Below are positions 32,709 through 41,686 of a stretch of 48,139 nucleotides of DNA, one piece after another. How positions within the stretch are numbered: the first letter of the stretch is position 1; each line of letters starts with the position of its first letter. The stretch spans positions 31,807 to 79,945 of the forward strand of contig NZ_KK214996.1 of NCBI RefSeq assembly GCF_000633935.1, written 5' to 3'. The DNA is from Ectothiorhodospira haloalkaliphila ATCC 51935. GTDB taxonomy: Bacteria; Pseudomonadota; Gammaproteobacteria; Ectothiorhodospirales; Ectothiorhodospiraceae. The notes below the pieces were generated by a model. It was not told where the DNA came from. It saw nothing but the letters and a program-made list of their open reading frames with translations, and searched no databases. The position numbers were made by a program, and so were the translations under genes.

Positions 32709-33380
32709 CTACCCCTCGACCTTGACGATCAGAGACGGATCATCGTTGGCGGGACGATTGACCCGGGGCGAGACGGGATAGGCGATCAGTCGGTCCGGGT
32801 CCAGCCGCCGGGCAATCTTACGGATGGTTTCCCGGTCCGACAGTTCCGGATCCAGCCACTGCCACCGGCACTCGGGATCGAGCACCACCGGCTGACGATC
32901 GTGGATGAACGCGAAGGCCGGACACGCCGGTTCGGTCAGGATCGCGCAGCAGGTCTCCAGCCCCTCCCCCGCCGGTTCCCAGAGCCCCGCAAAGAACACC
33001 ACCTCGTCCCGGTCAGGGTCCTTCAGGGTGATGTAGTACGGCTGTTTGCCGGATTCGGTCTTGCGCCACTCGTACCAGCCGTTCGCAGGAATCAGGCAGC
33101 GCCGGTGGGCGAACGCGGACCGGAAATACGGGCTGGTGGCCGCCTTCTCGGCGCGGATGTTGATCGGGGTTGGCGCATCCTCCTTCGCCCAGGGCGGACG
33201 AAACCCCCAGTGCGAGAACGCGAAAGAAACCGGATCGTCGGGCGTCGCGAGGACGCAGGTGATCTGAATCCCTGGCGTGACGTTGTACTGGGCATGCACG
33301 TCGCCAACCGGCAACCGGGAGTCGAAATAGCGTGCTGCAACGCGACTGCGCGGCGTATGGAGCGCAAAGCGGCCACACAT
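32709..33380 (-). CDS. yedK: SRAP-domain protein (YedK/HMCES family)
   Basis: 223 residues beginning M-C-G-R-F-A-L-H. In this family Met1 is removed and Cys2 forms a thiazolidine cross-link with abasic sites in single-stranded DNA, shielding them. The other active-site landmarks are visible: N-V-T-P-G (Asn), N-I-R-A-E-K (Glu), C-L-I-P-A-N-G-W-Y-E-W and T-E-P-A-C-P (a T-x-x-A region) followed by I-H-D-R-Q-P-V-V-L (catalytic His). Length matches the family. It stands alone with gene-free flanks. Cytosolic. Confidence 0.92.
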   Translation of the reverse strand: MCGRFALHTPRSRVAARYFDSRLPVGDVHAQYNVTPGIQITCVLATPDDPVSFAFSHWGFRPPWAKEDAPTPINIRAEKAATSPYFRSAFAHRRCLIPANGWYEWRKTESGKQPYYITLKDPDRDEVVFFAGLWEPAGEGLETCCAILTEPACPAFAFIHDRQPVVLDPECRWQWLDPELSDRETIRKIARRLDPDRLIAYPVSPRVNRPANDDPSLIVKVEG

Positions 33381-33511
33381 GGGATGCCTCCGTCAGAGTG
33401 ACTTGCGCGACGCGTTCGTCGCGCTTCAAAGGAACCGAACACCCAGGTGGCGGAAATGGATCCAGACAACCCAGCCACCTCGCCGCCTACACCAACCCAC
33501 CCACCAGGGGC

Positions 33512-35257
33512 TCACCCCACCACGCGATCCTTGCCCCCGGATTTGGCCTCATACAGTGCCTTGTCCGCCCGCAGGAAAAGGGAATCCGCGGACTCTTCGG
33601 CCTGCAACGTGGCCAGTCCAATGCTGACGGTCTGCCTGATACTCGTCTCCCCCAAGGGCTGAGGCTGACTGGCCACCGCCCGACGCAGCCGCTCGGCAAT
33701 CTCCCCGGCCATGGCCTCGTCGGCGCCCGGCATCAGGACCACGAACTCTTCCCCACCGTAACGGCAAACCATGTCCCCCCGGCGTACCGAGTCGGCCATG
33801 ACCTGCCCCATGCGGATCAGCACCTGATCACCCACTGCATGGCCATGGACGTCATTGACCTGTTTGAAGTTGTCCGCATCAATCACGGCCACCGACAGCG
33901 GTGAACCAAGAGAGTGGGCACGGGCCACCAGATCCGGAAAACAGCGGTCCAGGTGACGACGGTTGTAGAGGCCGGTGAGATCATCCAGCAAGGTGGACCG
34001 CTCCAATTGATCCCCCCTTCGGACCAGGATCTCACGTTCCGATTGCAGCTCACGGATACGATCCGCAAGTGCCAGTGACAGCAGCATGGTTTCCAGAGCC
34101 GATCCCACCTGGACGGCATAGTAGGTGATCAGATTATTGGGCAGTATCCCCAGGGCACCCAGGACGAAGAGCAAGGCGCCGACGAACATGGCTGCCCAGG
34201 CCAGGAGGAGATACAGCGCCGGGCGGAAGTCGTGAAGATGATAGGCGCGCAAGCTGGCGCCCACCACCAGCACGATGACCGCCAGCGCCACCAGTGAGAA
34301 GAACAGCACGCTGCCGGCCGTACCCAGCCAGACATGCAACAGAATCCCGGCCAGGGGCAGCGGCAGGGCCGCGCGCAACCAGCGGTCCCAATCCGGATCA
34401 CGGCGGCGCATCAGGAGGAAACGTCGGGTGAACTGCAATGCAAACGTGGACAGCAACGCCACGCACAGAAACATCAGGAGTTGGGTGGTCTGGCTCCCCC
34501 ACTCGGGGAAAAACTCCAGATGGACACCGCGCTGGAACAAGAAGTAGCCCGCGGTGGAGAGAATGAAGGCGATGTACCAGGCGTAGCTGGCGTCCCGCAG
34601 GCTGAAGAGCAGGAACAGGTTATAGACCGCCAAGGCCAGGATGATGCCGTGATACCCCCCTTGCGCCAGCCAGAACCGGGTGGCCTGGGCCTGATGCCCC
34701 TCAAAGGTCTGGATCTCGGCATGAAAACGCAGGTTCTGGCCCGTCTCCACCCTCAGCAGGTAGCGACTTGCCGGGCTATCCGCTTCAATGTGGAAGACAT
34801 GGCGCCAGGCCGGGCGCCGTTGTTGATCCCAGGCCACCGCCTGGTGTCGGGGCACCTCTCGCCATTGCCCGCCCTCCTCCTGTGCGAACAGGGTCACGGA
34901 ATCAAACAGGGGGTTGTCCAGCGAGAGCAGGCGCGGACGGGCATCCAGTTCCTGCAAGGCAAACGCCACCCAGAGCACCCCTGGCGACATGCCCTGGTTG
35001 AAGGAGCGCGAATCCAGCTCCACAAAATCGGGCGGATCCCTGTCCAGCAAGGCCTCGGGGGTGGTTCGCCGAGCCGTGTCCATATACACCGCGCTGTAAG
35101 GCGCCAGCGGCACCCGCTCCTGGCCAGCCACATCAATGGCCTCCGGCCAGCCAAGGCCGGTCGCGCCCGGCCAGGACCACAAGAACATCAACAGGATGCT
35201 CAGGATGACAAGAGCCGACCCGCCGGCGAATGCCCACTGACGTCGCTCAAGCATCAT
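33512..35257 (-). CDS. 7TMR-DISM diguanylate cyclase
   Basis: About 580 residues. A signal-anchor helix (about 8-28) precedes a periplasmic 7TMR-DISMED2-type sensor (about 40-200). A seven-helix 7TMR-DISM membrane region (about 205-400) starts at Y-H-G-I-I-L-A-L-A-V-Y-N-L-F-L-L. A short coiled linker leads to a GGDEF domain with D-D-L-T-G-L-Y-N-R-R and active site Y-G-G-E-E-F; the inhibitory site R-R-G-D is at the canonical spacing. It should make c-di-GMP under control of a carbohydrate-like or other extracellular signal. The frame opens at a GTG (35269); I prefer the ATG at 35257, with a second ATG directly after. Adjacent to the hybrid kinase on the same strand. Confidence 0.87.
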   Translation of the reverse strand: MMLERRQWAFAGGSALVILSILLMFLWSWPGATGLGWPEAIDVAGQERVPLAPYSAVYMDTARRTTPEALLDRDPPDFVELDSRSFNQGMSPGVLWVAFALQELDARPRLLSLDNPLFDSVTLFAQEEGGQWREVPRHQAVAWDQQRRPAWRHVFHIEADSPASRYLLRVETGQNLRFHAEIQTFEGHQAQATRFWLAQGGYHGIILALAVYNLFLLFSLRDASYAWYIAFILSTAGYFLFQRGVHLEFFPEWGSQTTQLLMFLCVALLSTFALQFTRRFLLMRRRDPDWDRWLRAALPLPLAGILLHVWLGTAGSVLFFSLVALAVIVLVVGASLRAYHLHDFRPALYLLLAWAAMFVGALLFVLGALGILPNNLITYYAVQVGSALETMLLSLALADRIRELQSEREILVRRGDQLERSTLLDDLTGLYNRRHLDRCFPDLVARAHSLGSPLSVAVIDADNFKQVNDVHGHAVGDQVLIRMGQVMADSVRRGDMVCRYGGEEFVVLMPGADEAMAGEIAERLRRAVASQPQPLGETSIRQTVSIGLATLQAEESADSLFLRADKALYEAKSGGKDRVVG

Positions 35258-35412
35258 CACGGAGCCCACACCACCTCAACGTCCCTATTCCGGGGGAAGG
35301 TGCCATTCTATCCCATCGGCACAGTCCCGACCCAGCAGGGCACCCGCCGAATTCCACCATCGGGTTGTTTGTCGTGCCGCCCCCTACTCCGATCTTGCAC
35401 CGCGACTTCTCT

Positions 35413-37356
35413 TCAGGGGCGGTCTCCGTCATGATCGACCATGTACGCCTGGATGGCCGCCATCACTTCATCGATATCGAAGGGCATACCGATGTAACGG
35501 TCAAAGCCCGCTTCAATCCCCTTCGACACATCCTTGGCCGAGGCCCGGGCCGTCAGGCCCACCACGGGGATATGGCGGGTCGATGCCATGGACCTGAGTC
35601 GCTCCAGCACCTCAAAACCGTGCATGTCAGGCAACTCGAGATCCAGAAAGATCAAGCGGGGCTTGTAGGCGGTGGCCAGGTCCAGCCCCAGGGAGCCCGT
35701 CGGTGATCCCATGTAATCCACGTCATTCAGACGTGAGAGCACACGCTGCAATAGCCTCAGGTTGGTCATGCTGTCGTCGATATGCAGCACCAGTCCGCGG
35801 GCCCTTTCCGCGTTGAGGGCGACCGATGGCGTTGACGGCTCCGCAGACTGAACGTCATTCCCCGGCGGCAGCAGGATGGAAAATCGACTGCCCACCCCCC
35901 GCTTGCTCTCCACCGACAGCGTCCCGCCCATGGTCTCCACCAGCTTTTTGCTGATGGCCAGGCCGATACCGGTTCCCTCCACATGCCCGCGTCCCAGCCG
36001 CTCAAAGGGCCGGAAGACATCGGCGATCCGGTCCTCGGGTATGCCGATGCCTGTATCCTGGACATCGATCCTGACACTGTCCTTCGTCCCATCGGTATCG
36101 TGACTGACAGTGAGCGTGACCGCACCATTCGGGCGATTGTATTTGATGCCGTTCGACAGCAGGTTGACCATTACCTGACGCAGTCGCATGGGATCGCAAT
36201 CCACCTGGAGTTCGTCCTGCACTTTCAACTCCGGTCTGACCTGCCGCGCCTCGGCCAGGGAGGTCACCAGACTGATGGCCTCCTCGGCGAGGGCCCGACA
36301 ATCCTCGGTGGAGATGGTGAGTTCCACACGGCCCGTTTCGATCTTCGACAGATCGAGGATCTCGTCGATCAGCCCCAGCAGATGCTGTCCGGCTGCGCGG
36401 ATCTCTTCCACGCAGATGGCCTGCTCGGTCGTCAGATCGGGATCGTACTGGAGCAGTTGCCCAAAACCCAGCACGGCATTCAGGGGTGTACGCAGTTCAT
36501 GGCTCATCCCCAGAATGAAATCCGACTTGAACTGGTTGGCCCGGTCCGCTGCGCTCTTGGATTCCACGAGGGCCTCTTCAAGCTGCTTGCGATCAGAAAT
36601 GTCCTGGATGGTGCCAAAGATCTGCACGGGCTCGCCATCGTCGTCGAAACGAACCCGTGCCCTGTGGATTACCCAGATAAACTCTCCATTGGATCGGCGG
36701 ATACGGTATTCGATCGTAGGAATGTCAGGCCATTTGGCCTTCAAGGTTCTCTCGTGGTTTGCTTTCACCCGATCCACATCATCGGGATGCACGCGCCCCC
36801 AGTATTCCTCCGACGTGGGGTTGAAGTCTGAGGTGTCACACCCGAGCATTTCATACGTGGCATGACACCACCACACGTCATCGGAACGCAGATCCACTTC
36901 CCAGTGCCCCAGCTTCGCCATGTCGCAGGCTTCACGGAGCCGGGCGCGGCTGAGGGACAACTCGGAACCAAGGATCTTGTAATCCGTGATCTCAAAGACC
37001 TGCCCGTGCCAGAGCATGGCCCCATTGGGTAACAACTCTGGCTCGGCATACTCCTCGACCCAAAGAAGACCCTGACCCGGATGCTGAATGCGGTACTGGA
37101 GCCGCAAGGGAGTTCGGGAAGCGGCGCAATGCTCATAGTAGCGCTGCACCTGAGAGGCATCGTCAGGATGCATTCGGCCGCGGATCGTCATCGGATCATT
37201 CAGGGCCTGATCGGGTGTCACCCCGAAAATCGCCTCAATGGCCCGATTGACATACTCATACCGGCAGGCCCCATCCGGTTCCACTCGATATTGAAAGATC
37301 ATCGACGGCAGACGCGACAATGTGCGCGCCAACGGATGCGATTCCCCGATTACCAT
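35413..37356 (-). CDS. Cytosolic PAS-PAS hybrid histidine kinase with atypical receiver
   Basis: 647 residues behind GGAG, no membrane segment. PAS1 (about 12-125) and PAS2/PAC (about 140-255) are followed by HisKA with M-S-H-E-L-R-T-P-L-N (phospho-His about 286), then HATPase with N-L-L-S-N-G-I-K-Y (N box), D-T-G-I-G-I (G1) and G-T-G-I-G-L-A-I (G2). The receiver (about 523-640) has the acidic pair D-D (527-528) and phospho-acceptor in L-D-L-E-L-P (Asp 572). However, the invariant Lys before Pro is Met: Y-I-G-M-P-F (624). That replacement usually alters phosphorylation-coupled signalling. It lies 155 bp upstream of the 7TMR-DISM cyclase on the same strand, suggesting a link to c-di-GMP output. 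Confidence 0.9.
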   Translation of the reverse strand: MVIGESHPLARTLSRLPSMIFQYRVEPDGACRYEYVNRAIEAIFGVTPDQALNDPMTIRGRMHPDDASQVQRYYEHCAASRTPLRLQYRIQHPGQGLLWVEEYAEPELLPNGAMLWHGQVFEITDYKILGSELSLSRARLREACDMAKLGHWEVDLRSDDVWWCHATYEMLGCDTSDFNPTSEEYWGRVHPDDVDRVKANHERTLKAKWPDIPTIEYRIRRSNGEFIWVIHRARVRFDDDGEPVQIFGTIQDISDRKQLEEALVESKSAADRANQFKSDFILGMSHELRTPLNAVLGFGQLLQYDPDLTTEQAICVEEIRAAGQHLLGLIDEILDLSKIETGRVELTISTEDCRALAEEAISLVTSLAEARQVRPELKVQDELQVDCDPMRLRQVMVNLLSNGIKYNRPNGAVTLTVSHDTDGTKDSVRIDVQDTGIGIPEDRIADVFRPFERLGRGHVEGTGIGLAISKKLVETMGGTLSVESKRGVGSRFSILLPPGNDVQSAEPSTPSVALNAERARGLVLHIDDSMTNLRLLQRVLSRLNDVDYMGSPTGSLGLDLATAYKPRLIFLDLELPDMHGFEVLERLRSMASTRHIPVVGLTARASAKDVSKGIEAGFDRYIGMPFDIDEVMAAIQAYMVDHDGDRP

Positions 37357-37795
37357 ACCTTCTCCTCGGCGTACTGGAGCAGCTCGGCCTCATCTCAACC
37401 CAGGAGGAGCACCTTGCCACCCAATTTCCATAGCGGAATTTCAACGGCAGTTTAGCCCTTCGCTTATCGAATGTCTTGGTCGATGGTGCCAGACCCCCTT
37501 GAATCCCAGATGACATCCCCGGACTCGCCATCGGACTCGAAATAACCTTTTGAGAAAAGACAAATCCCTGAGCGAAGCGGCCCTTGAGGCTCTATGAGCC
37601 AACGCTTCGAAGCGGACGACTTCCCAACCGCATGCCCGGGTAAAAAAACCACCCCCCGCCGGATAAACGGTTTTCCATTGTCCCTGCCCTACCCCTTCGG
37701 AAAGATGGTGGCGTCCACGGTTTGCCAGCCATGGACTGCCTCTACGGCGGGCCTGTTGCCCTGGGCGCGGGCCCGCCTCTTACCCGGAGATGGAC
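37357..37795. other. Gene-free boundary before the ICE operon, with inverted repeat
   Basis: About 440 bp with no supported gene. Two features stand out: a TTGCCACCC segment near 37412 reminiscent of an IS21 end, unproven; and an 8-bp inverted repeat GGCGGGCC (37746-37753) / GGCCCGCC (37770-37777) just before the first ICE gene. I see no clear promoter. Confidence 0.45.
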
Positions 37796-38620
37796 ATGCG
37801 ACAACGGTTCCTGACCACCCTGGTGATCACCGCGACCCTCGGGGCCGCGACGGCTGAGGCCAGCGGCGATGTGCGTGTCGGTCGCTATCAGACCCTGGCA
37901 CCGATCCCCACAGCAGAGCAGGTGCGGCCGCTTTCGGTCATCGTGGATGTGCGCTTCCCACGGCGTAGCGTGCAGACCGTGGGGGACGCGGTGCGCCACC
38001 TGTTATCGCCCAGCGGGTTTGCCCTGGCTGATGCGGCCCATGCAGATCCCTATCGGCCGGTGTTGCTGAATCAGCCATTGCCCGAGGTGCATCGTCATCT
38101 GGGGCCCCTGCCCCTGAATCAAGCCCTGGCCACCCTGGCCGGCGAGGCCTGGCAGGTGAGCCTGGACCCGGTTCATCGCCTGGTGTCGTTCGAGCTGAGA
38201 CCGGACTACCAAGCCCGGTATGTAGAGCGTTACGGCGATACCCCGCCCGCGGCGCTCCGGGAACCGCCAGAGCGTAGCGAGCCACGAGATGCGCCCCGCT
38301 GGGTGGACGCCCCGGCGACGGCCGGTGACTACGGTCCCGTTCGGCCGCAGCAGACCCTCCTGGATATCGCCACCGAATTGTGGCCGGGCCATCGCACCCT
38401 CACACGCCAGGGGCTGGTGGCCCTTTGGCAGGCCAACCCCGAGGCCTTCCTGCATCTGGGCGGCGAGCCCAACATGAACCTGCTGCGTGAGGGGGTGTGG
38501 TTGCGTGTCCCCGACTCGGCCACTGTCGATTCCATCCCGCCGGCCGACGCCGAGGCCATCATCCGCGCGCAATTCGGCCGGTGGCGTCCAGCGACCAAAT
38601 CCGCTCAGACCGATGACTGA
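37796..38620 (+). CDS. ICE PilL-like N-terminal protein, secreted
   Basis: About 274 residues with a signal peptide (M-R-Q-R-F-L-T-T-L-V-I-T-A-T-L-G, cleavage near A-E-A-S). The start is the ATG at 37796, 6 bp after GGAG; the ATG at 37790 abuts that site and is too close. The first domain (about 30-140) resembles the PilL-type conjugation-region proteins (TIGR03748-like; secretin-associated beta-alpha fold, V-G-R-Y-Q-T-L). The C-terminal part has the FimV-like pattern L-L-D-I-A-T-E-L-W-P-G ... L-W-Q-A-N-P-E-A-F. Periplasmic. It opens a run of eight genes matching the conserved order of PFGI-1-type integrating conjugative elements. Confidence 0.72.
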   Translation: MRQRFLTTLVITATLGAATAEASGDVRVGRYQTLAPIPTAEQVRPLSVIVDVRFPRRSVQTVGDAVRHLLSPSGFALADAAHADPYRPVLLNQPLPEVHRHLGPLPLNQALATLAGEAWQVSLDPVHRLVSFELRPDYQARYVERYGDTPPAALREPPERSEPRDAPRWVDAPATAGDYGPVRPQQTLLDIATELWPGHRTLTRQGLVALWQANPEAFLHLGGEPNMNLLREGVWLRVPDSATVDSIPPADAEAIIRAQFGRWRPATKSAQTDD

Positions 38621-38637
38621 TCCCCAGGAGACCCGTC

Positions 38638-39516
38638 ATGGCGAACGATCCACAGTCCCAGGAAACATATGACCACCCCCCGCGCCCCGAGGTGTCCGGC
38701 GCTGAGTCCACTGAGCATCCGCGCCTACTGCCGCCGCTGGATGACCTCGAGGCATCCGGCAGTGAACCCCCTCAGCTGCATCCCCCACCCAAGGCCCTGA
38801 TCATCGGCGGTGGCGCCATCATCGTGCTGCTGGTGGTGAGTGCGGTCATGCTCTTCGGCGGGGGTGGTGATGCCGATCCGGTGACCTATGAGGGCAACGG
38901 CGCCGGTGCCCTGGCCGGGGACGTAGAGGCCGGTGAGGAGGCCTCCATCAGGGACGCACACGCCGAGTCTTTCGAGGCTGACGATTTGCCCCCGCTCCCT
39001 GTCGATCTATCTGCCGACCGGCCGGAAGCCGATCGCCTTGATGACCTGGGACGCCGCCTGTCAACGACCGAAGATCGGGTGGCAGACCTGGATGAGCGGA
39101 TGTCGACGCTCATCACCTCGGTCGATCACTTGCTGGACGAGGCCCCCTGGGAAGCGGCCGGGAACGGCCAGGCGCCCCTGAACAACGAGAAACTGGCCAG
39201 CCTCTCCGAGCAGGTGGCCGCCCTGCAGGGAACGCCGAACACCCTGAAGGCACTGGATCGCCGCATCGCCAGTCTGGAATCCGCCCATCGGGCCGCCACC
39301 CGGGCCCGGGCCAATCGCCCACCGTTCACCCTGGTGGCCATCGACTACTGGGACAACCGGCCTTATGCCACCCTGGAGAGCGATGGGCGTCATGCCCGGC
39401 TCAGCGAGGGGGATCATCTCTCCGGCTGGCAGCTGCACCGGTTGGACCCGAGCACCCGTGAGGCCCGTTTCATCCGGCCTGATGGGCGCATGGTCAGCCT
39501 GTCGGTGGAGGGCTGA
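38638..39516 (+). CDS. ICE-operon inner-membrane coiled-coil protein
   Basis: 292 residues behind AGGAGA. The cytosolic Pro/Glu-rich N-terminus is followed by one transmembrane helix (about 52-72, A-L-I-I-G-G-G-A-I-I-V-L-L-V-V-S), a periplasmic coiled coil (about 120-225, heptads around L-G-R-R-L-S-T-T-E-D-R-V) and a small C-terminal beta domain (P-F-T-L-V-A-I-D-Y-W ... R-F-I-R-P-D-G). The arrangement recalls inner-membrane pilus or conjugation assembly proteins of PilP/TraB-like type, but I cannot assign a family. Same operon as its neighbours. Confidence 0.6.
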   Translation: MANDPQSQETYDHPPRPEVSGAESTEHPRLLPPLDDLEASGSEPPQLHPPPKALIIGGGAIIVLLVVSAVMLFGGGGDADPVTYEGNGAGALAGDVEAGEEASIRDAHAESFEADDLPPLPVDLSADRPEADRLDDLGRRLSTTEDRVADLDERMSTLITSVDHLLDEAPWEAAGNGQAPLNNEKLASLSEQVAALQGTPNTLKALDRRIASLESAHRAATRARANRPPFTLVAIDYWDNRPYATLESDGRHARLSEGDHLSGWQLHRLDPSTREARFIRPDGRMVSLSVEG

Positions 39517-39519
39517 GGC

Positions 39520-39795
39520 ATGGAATGGTTTCTGATTGTGGTTCTGGCAGGGGCGGCCTTCAGCATCGAACAGGCACGAGCCGAGCCGGTGATCGTGGCT
39601 GAATACCCTGCCGAGCCCGAGGCTTCGGATCCACACGAATCACCGGCTTCCGCGCCCGTGCCGGCCCCGCTCTGGCCAGCGTGCGAGGGCCCCGTGGTGT
39701 ACCGCAACCTCACCATCTCCGCAGAGGCTGCCACCTACTGGCTGCCCGATGGGCGCCGGTGCGTCCCGGGCGCCCGGTCGGAGGCAGCGCCATGA
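39520..39795 (+). CDS. Small exported ICE protein
   Basis: 91 residues with a clear signal peptide (M-E-W-F-L-I-V-V-L-A-G-A-A-F-S-I, cleavage near A-R-A) and a Pro/Ala-rich mature part containing two Cys (W-P-A-C-E-G, R-R-C-V-P-G), which may form a periplasmic disulfide. It starts 3 bp after the previous stop and overlaps the next start by 4 bp. No known family. Confidence 0.6.
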   Translation: MEWFLIVVLAGAAFSIEQARAEPVIVAEYPAEPEASDPHESPASAPVPAPLWPACEGPVVYRNLTISAEAATYWLPDGRRCVPGARSEAAP

Positions 39796-40577
39796 GACAC
39801 CCCATCCGCTTGATCATCCGGTCACTGCTGGTCGCCAGCCTGGCCGTCACGGCCGGCCCGGCCCTGGGTGATACACAGGCACAGGAGACCGAGCGCACGG
39901 CCTCCGAAGGCGCCGACACGCGCATCGAGCGCCTCGCCGAGGCCTGGGGGCTGAGTGTCGAGGAATGGGAACGCTACGAGTCCCTGATGGCCGGTCAGCG
40001 GGGCCTGTGGTCTCCCGACCTGGACCCGATCATGGTCCTGGGTATTCATGCCCGCAGCGAATCGGAGCGGCGCCGCTATGCCGAGAGGGCCGTGGCCCAG
40101 GAGCGGGCCCGGGTCGAGGGGGAGTTGGCCTTCCAGCGCGCCTACGATGATGCCTGGCGGCGCCTCTACCCCGATGAGGCGCTGATTGATGTGGCGCGCC
40201 TGGCCTCCAGCCCTGCCCCCCTGCAGCCTCTGGCCAGTGAAGGCCCGAGCCGGGGCGACCGTTTGCTGCTGTTCACCCGCACCCAGGGCTGCAGTCGCTG
40301 TGATGCTCTGCTAGATGAGGTCATGGCAAGGGCCGACGCGCGTGACCTTGGCCTGGACATCTATCTGCTGGACACCGAGCCCGGCGATGAGACTGTGGTC
40401 AGGGCCTGGGCCGCTCACCATGAGATTCCCACCCGGCGCGTGCAGCAGCGCCGCATCACTTTGAACCATGACAACGGCACGGCGCGGCGACTGGGAGTAC
40501 GCACCAGTGCCCCGGCCCTGCTGCATCGGACTCGCGAGGGGGCCACCCATGCCATTGGGCTTAAGGATCTGCGCTGA
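39792..40577 (+). CDS. ICE protein, PFL_4693 / TIGR03759-like, thioredoxin-fold
   Basis: 261 residues with a signal peptide (I-I-R-S-L-L-V-A-S-L-A-V-T-A-G-P). L-A-E-A-W-G-L-S-V-E-E-W-E-R-Y and M-A-G-Q-R-G-L-W-S-P-D-L-D-P-I are the signature of the PFL_4693 family of integrating conjugative elements. The C-terminal half has T-R-T-Q-G-C-S-R-C-D-A-L-L, a C-x-x-C in thioredoxin-like context, so a periplasmic role in disulfide handling or assembly of the transfer apparatus is likely. The start overlaps the preceding gene (ATGA-type) and the end overlaps the next. Confidence 0.82.
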   Translation: MRHPIRLIIRSLLVASLAVTAGPALGDTQAQETERTASEGADTRIERLAEAWGLSVEEWERYESLMAGQRGLWSPDLDPIMVLGIHARSESERRRYAERAVAQERARVEGELAFQRAYDDAWRRLYPDEALIDVARLASSPAPLQPLASEGPSRGDRLLLFTRTQGCSRCDALLDEVMARADARDLGLDIYLLDTEPGDETVVRAWAAHHEIPTRRVQQRRITLNHDNGTARRLGVRTSAPALLHRTREGATHAIGLKDLR

Positions 40578-41115
40578 AAAGCTGCGCATGGCGACCCTGG
40601 TGGGCAGTCTGCTGGTCGCCGGCCCCGTGTGGCCATCGACCATCCCGCCCGCCTACGTGGAGGCCGCCCGGGCCTACCAGGTGCCTCCCGAGGTGGTCTT
40701 TGCCGTGGCCCTGGCCGAGAGCGAGATGCTGCTCACCTCCCGGCGCGTGTTGCCCTGGCCCTGGACCCTGAATGTGGCAGGCCAGCCGGAGCGTTACCGC
40801 AATCGGCGCGAGGCCCATGAGGCCATTCAGCGCCACCTGGCGGCCGGGCGCACCTCCATCGACATCGGCCTGATGCAGGTGAACTGGCACTGGCATGCCC
40901 AGCGTCTGCAGGATCCCTGGCGGGCCCTGGACCCCCATCACAACCTGCGGGTGGGGGCACAGATCCTTCACGAGTTGTACCAGGAGGACGGGGACTGGAT
41001 CGTGGTCGTGGGCCGCTATCACGCCCCGGCCGATACCCCGGCGGCCCGCGCCCGTGCCGAGCGCTACCGGGCCCGGGTGCTGGAACGTCTGCAGAGGCTG
41101 TCTCCCCATGAATGA
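40549..41115 (+). CDS. ICE lytic transglycosylase
   Basis: 188 residues, SLT-type. A hydrophobic leader (A-T-L-V-G-S-L-L-V-A-G-P-V-W-P-S) is followed by P-P-E-V-V-F-A-V-A-L-A-E-S-E with the catalytic Glu in A-E-S-E. Then come D-I-G-L-M-Q-V-N-W-H-W-H and L-D-P-H-H-N-L-R-V-G-A, the GLMQ and N-L-x-x-G-A motifs. It opens the peptidoglycan for the mating channel. The start at 40549 lies within the previous gene; an internal ATG at 40588, right before the leader, is an alternative. Overlaps the next gene by 8 bp. Confidence 0.87.
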   Translation: MPLGLRICAEKLRMATLVGSLLVAGPVWPSTIPPAYVEAARAYQVPPEVVFAVALAESEMLLTSRRVLPWPWTLNVAGQPERYRNRREAHEAIQRHLAAGRTSIDIGLMQVNWHWHAQRLQDPWRALDPHHNLRVGAQILHELYQEDGDWIVVVGRYHAPADTPAARARAERYRARVLERLQRLSPHE

Positions 41116-41686
41116 TCCCTCCCCTGCCCGGCGACCCTGGCTCTGCCTGCTGACGCTGGTCTGTCTGTGGGGCCTGCCCTCACTGCCCGTGTCGGCTGGG
41201 CCGGTGGTGATCTTCGATAGCGGCCAGACCGTCCCCCTCGCGCCCTATCGCGCCCCCCTGGAGGCCGAGGAGGCCGATTCGGGCCCGGGCTTGACGACCT
41301 CGCCAGTCTCACCCGGGCAATCACCCGGGGGTGTCGTCGATCTGGCATCCAGGCTGCCCCTGACCACGCCGGCGCTGCGCCCCGGCCGCCTGGCCGAGGA
41401 TGCCCGGGGCGATGTCCTGGAGCGTCTGCAGTACCTGCCCCGGCCCTTCTGTGTCCTGGGTACTGATCGGTTCTCACTGCAGTGGCTGGTCACCCATCGG
41501 GCGGTGCTGCGCCGTGAACAGGTGGCCTGCCTGGTGGTGGAAGTGCCCGATGAGGCCGCCTATCAGCGGCTGCAACAGGCAGCCGAGGGGGTGCCCCTGA
41601 CCCCGATCCCCGGCGAGGACCTGGCGGCGCAGTTCGGGCTGTCGGTCTACCCGGTGCTGATCACCCGCGAGGGCTTTGAGCAATGA
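41108..41686 (+). CDS. ICE protein, PFL_4695 / TIGR03765-like
   Basis: 192 residues with a signal peptide (W-L-C-L-L-T-L-V-C-L-W-G-L, cleavage near V-S-A). G-P-V-V-I-F-D-S-G-Q-T-V-P-L-A-P-Y near the start and the C-terminal F-G-L-S-V-Y-P-V-L-I-T-R-E-G are characteristic of this conjugative-element family. Periplasmic; function unknown, always placed just before the TraD coupling protein as here (4-bp overlap, ATGA). Confidence 0.85.
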   Translation: MNDPSPARRPWLCLLTLVCLWGLPSLPVSAGPVVIFDSGQTVPLAPYRAPLEAEEADSGPGLTTSPVSPGQSPGGVVDLASRLPLTTPALRPGRLAEDARGDVLERLQYLPRPFCVLGTDRFSLQWLVTHRAVLRREQVACLVVEVPDEAAYQRLQQAAEGVPLTPIPGEDLAAQFGLSVYPVLITREGFEQ

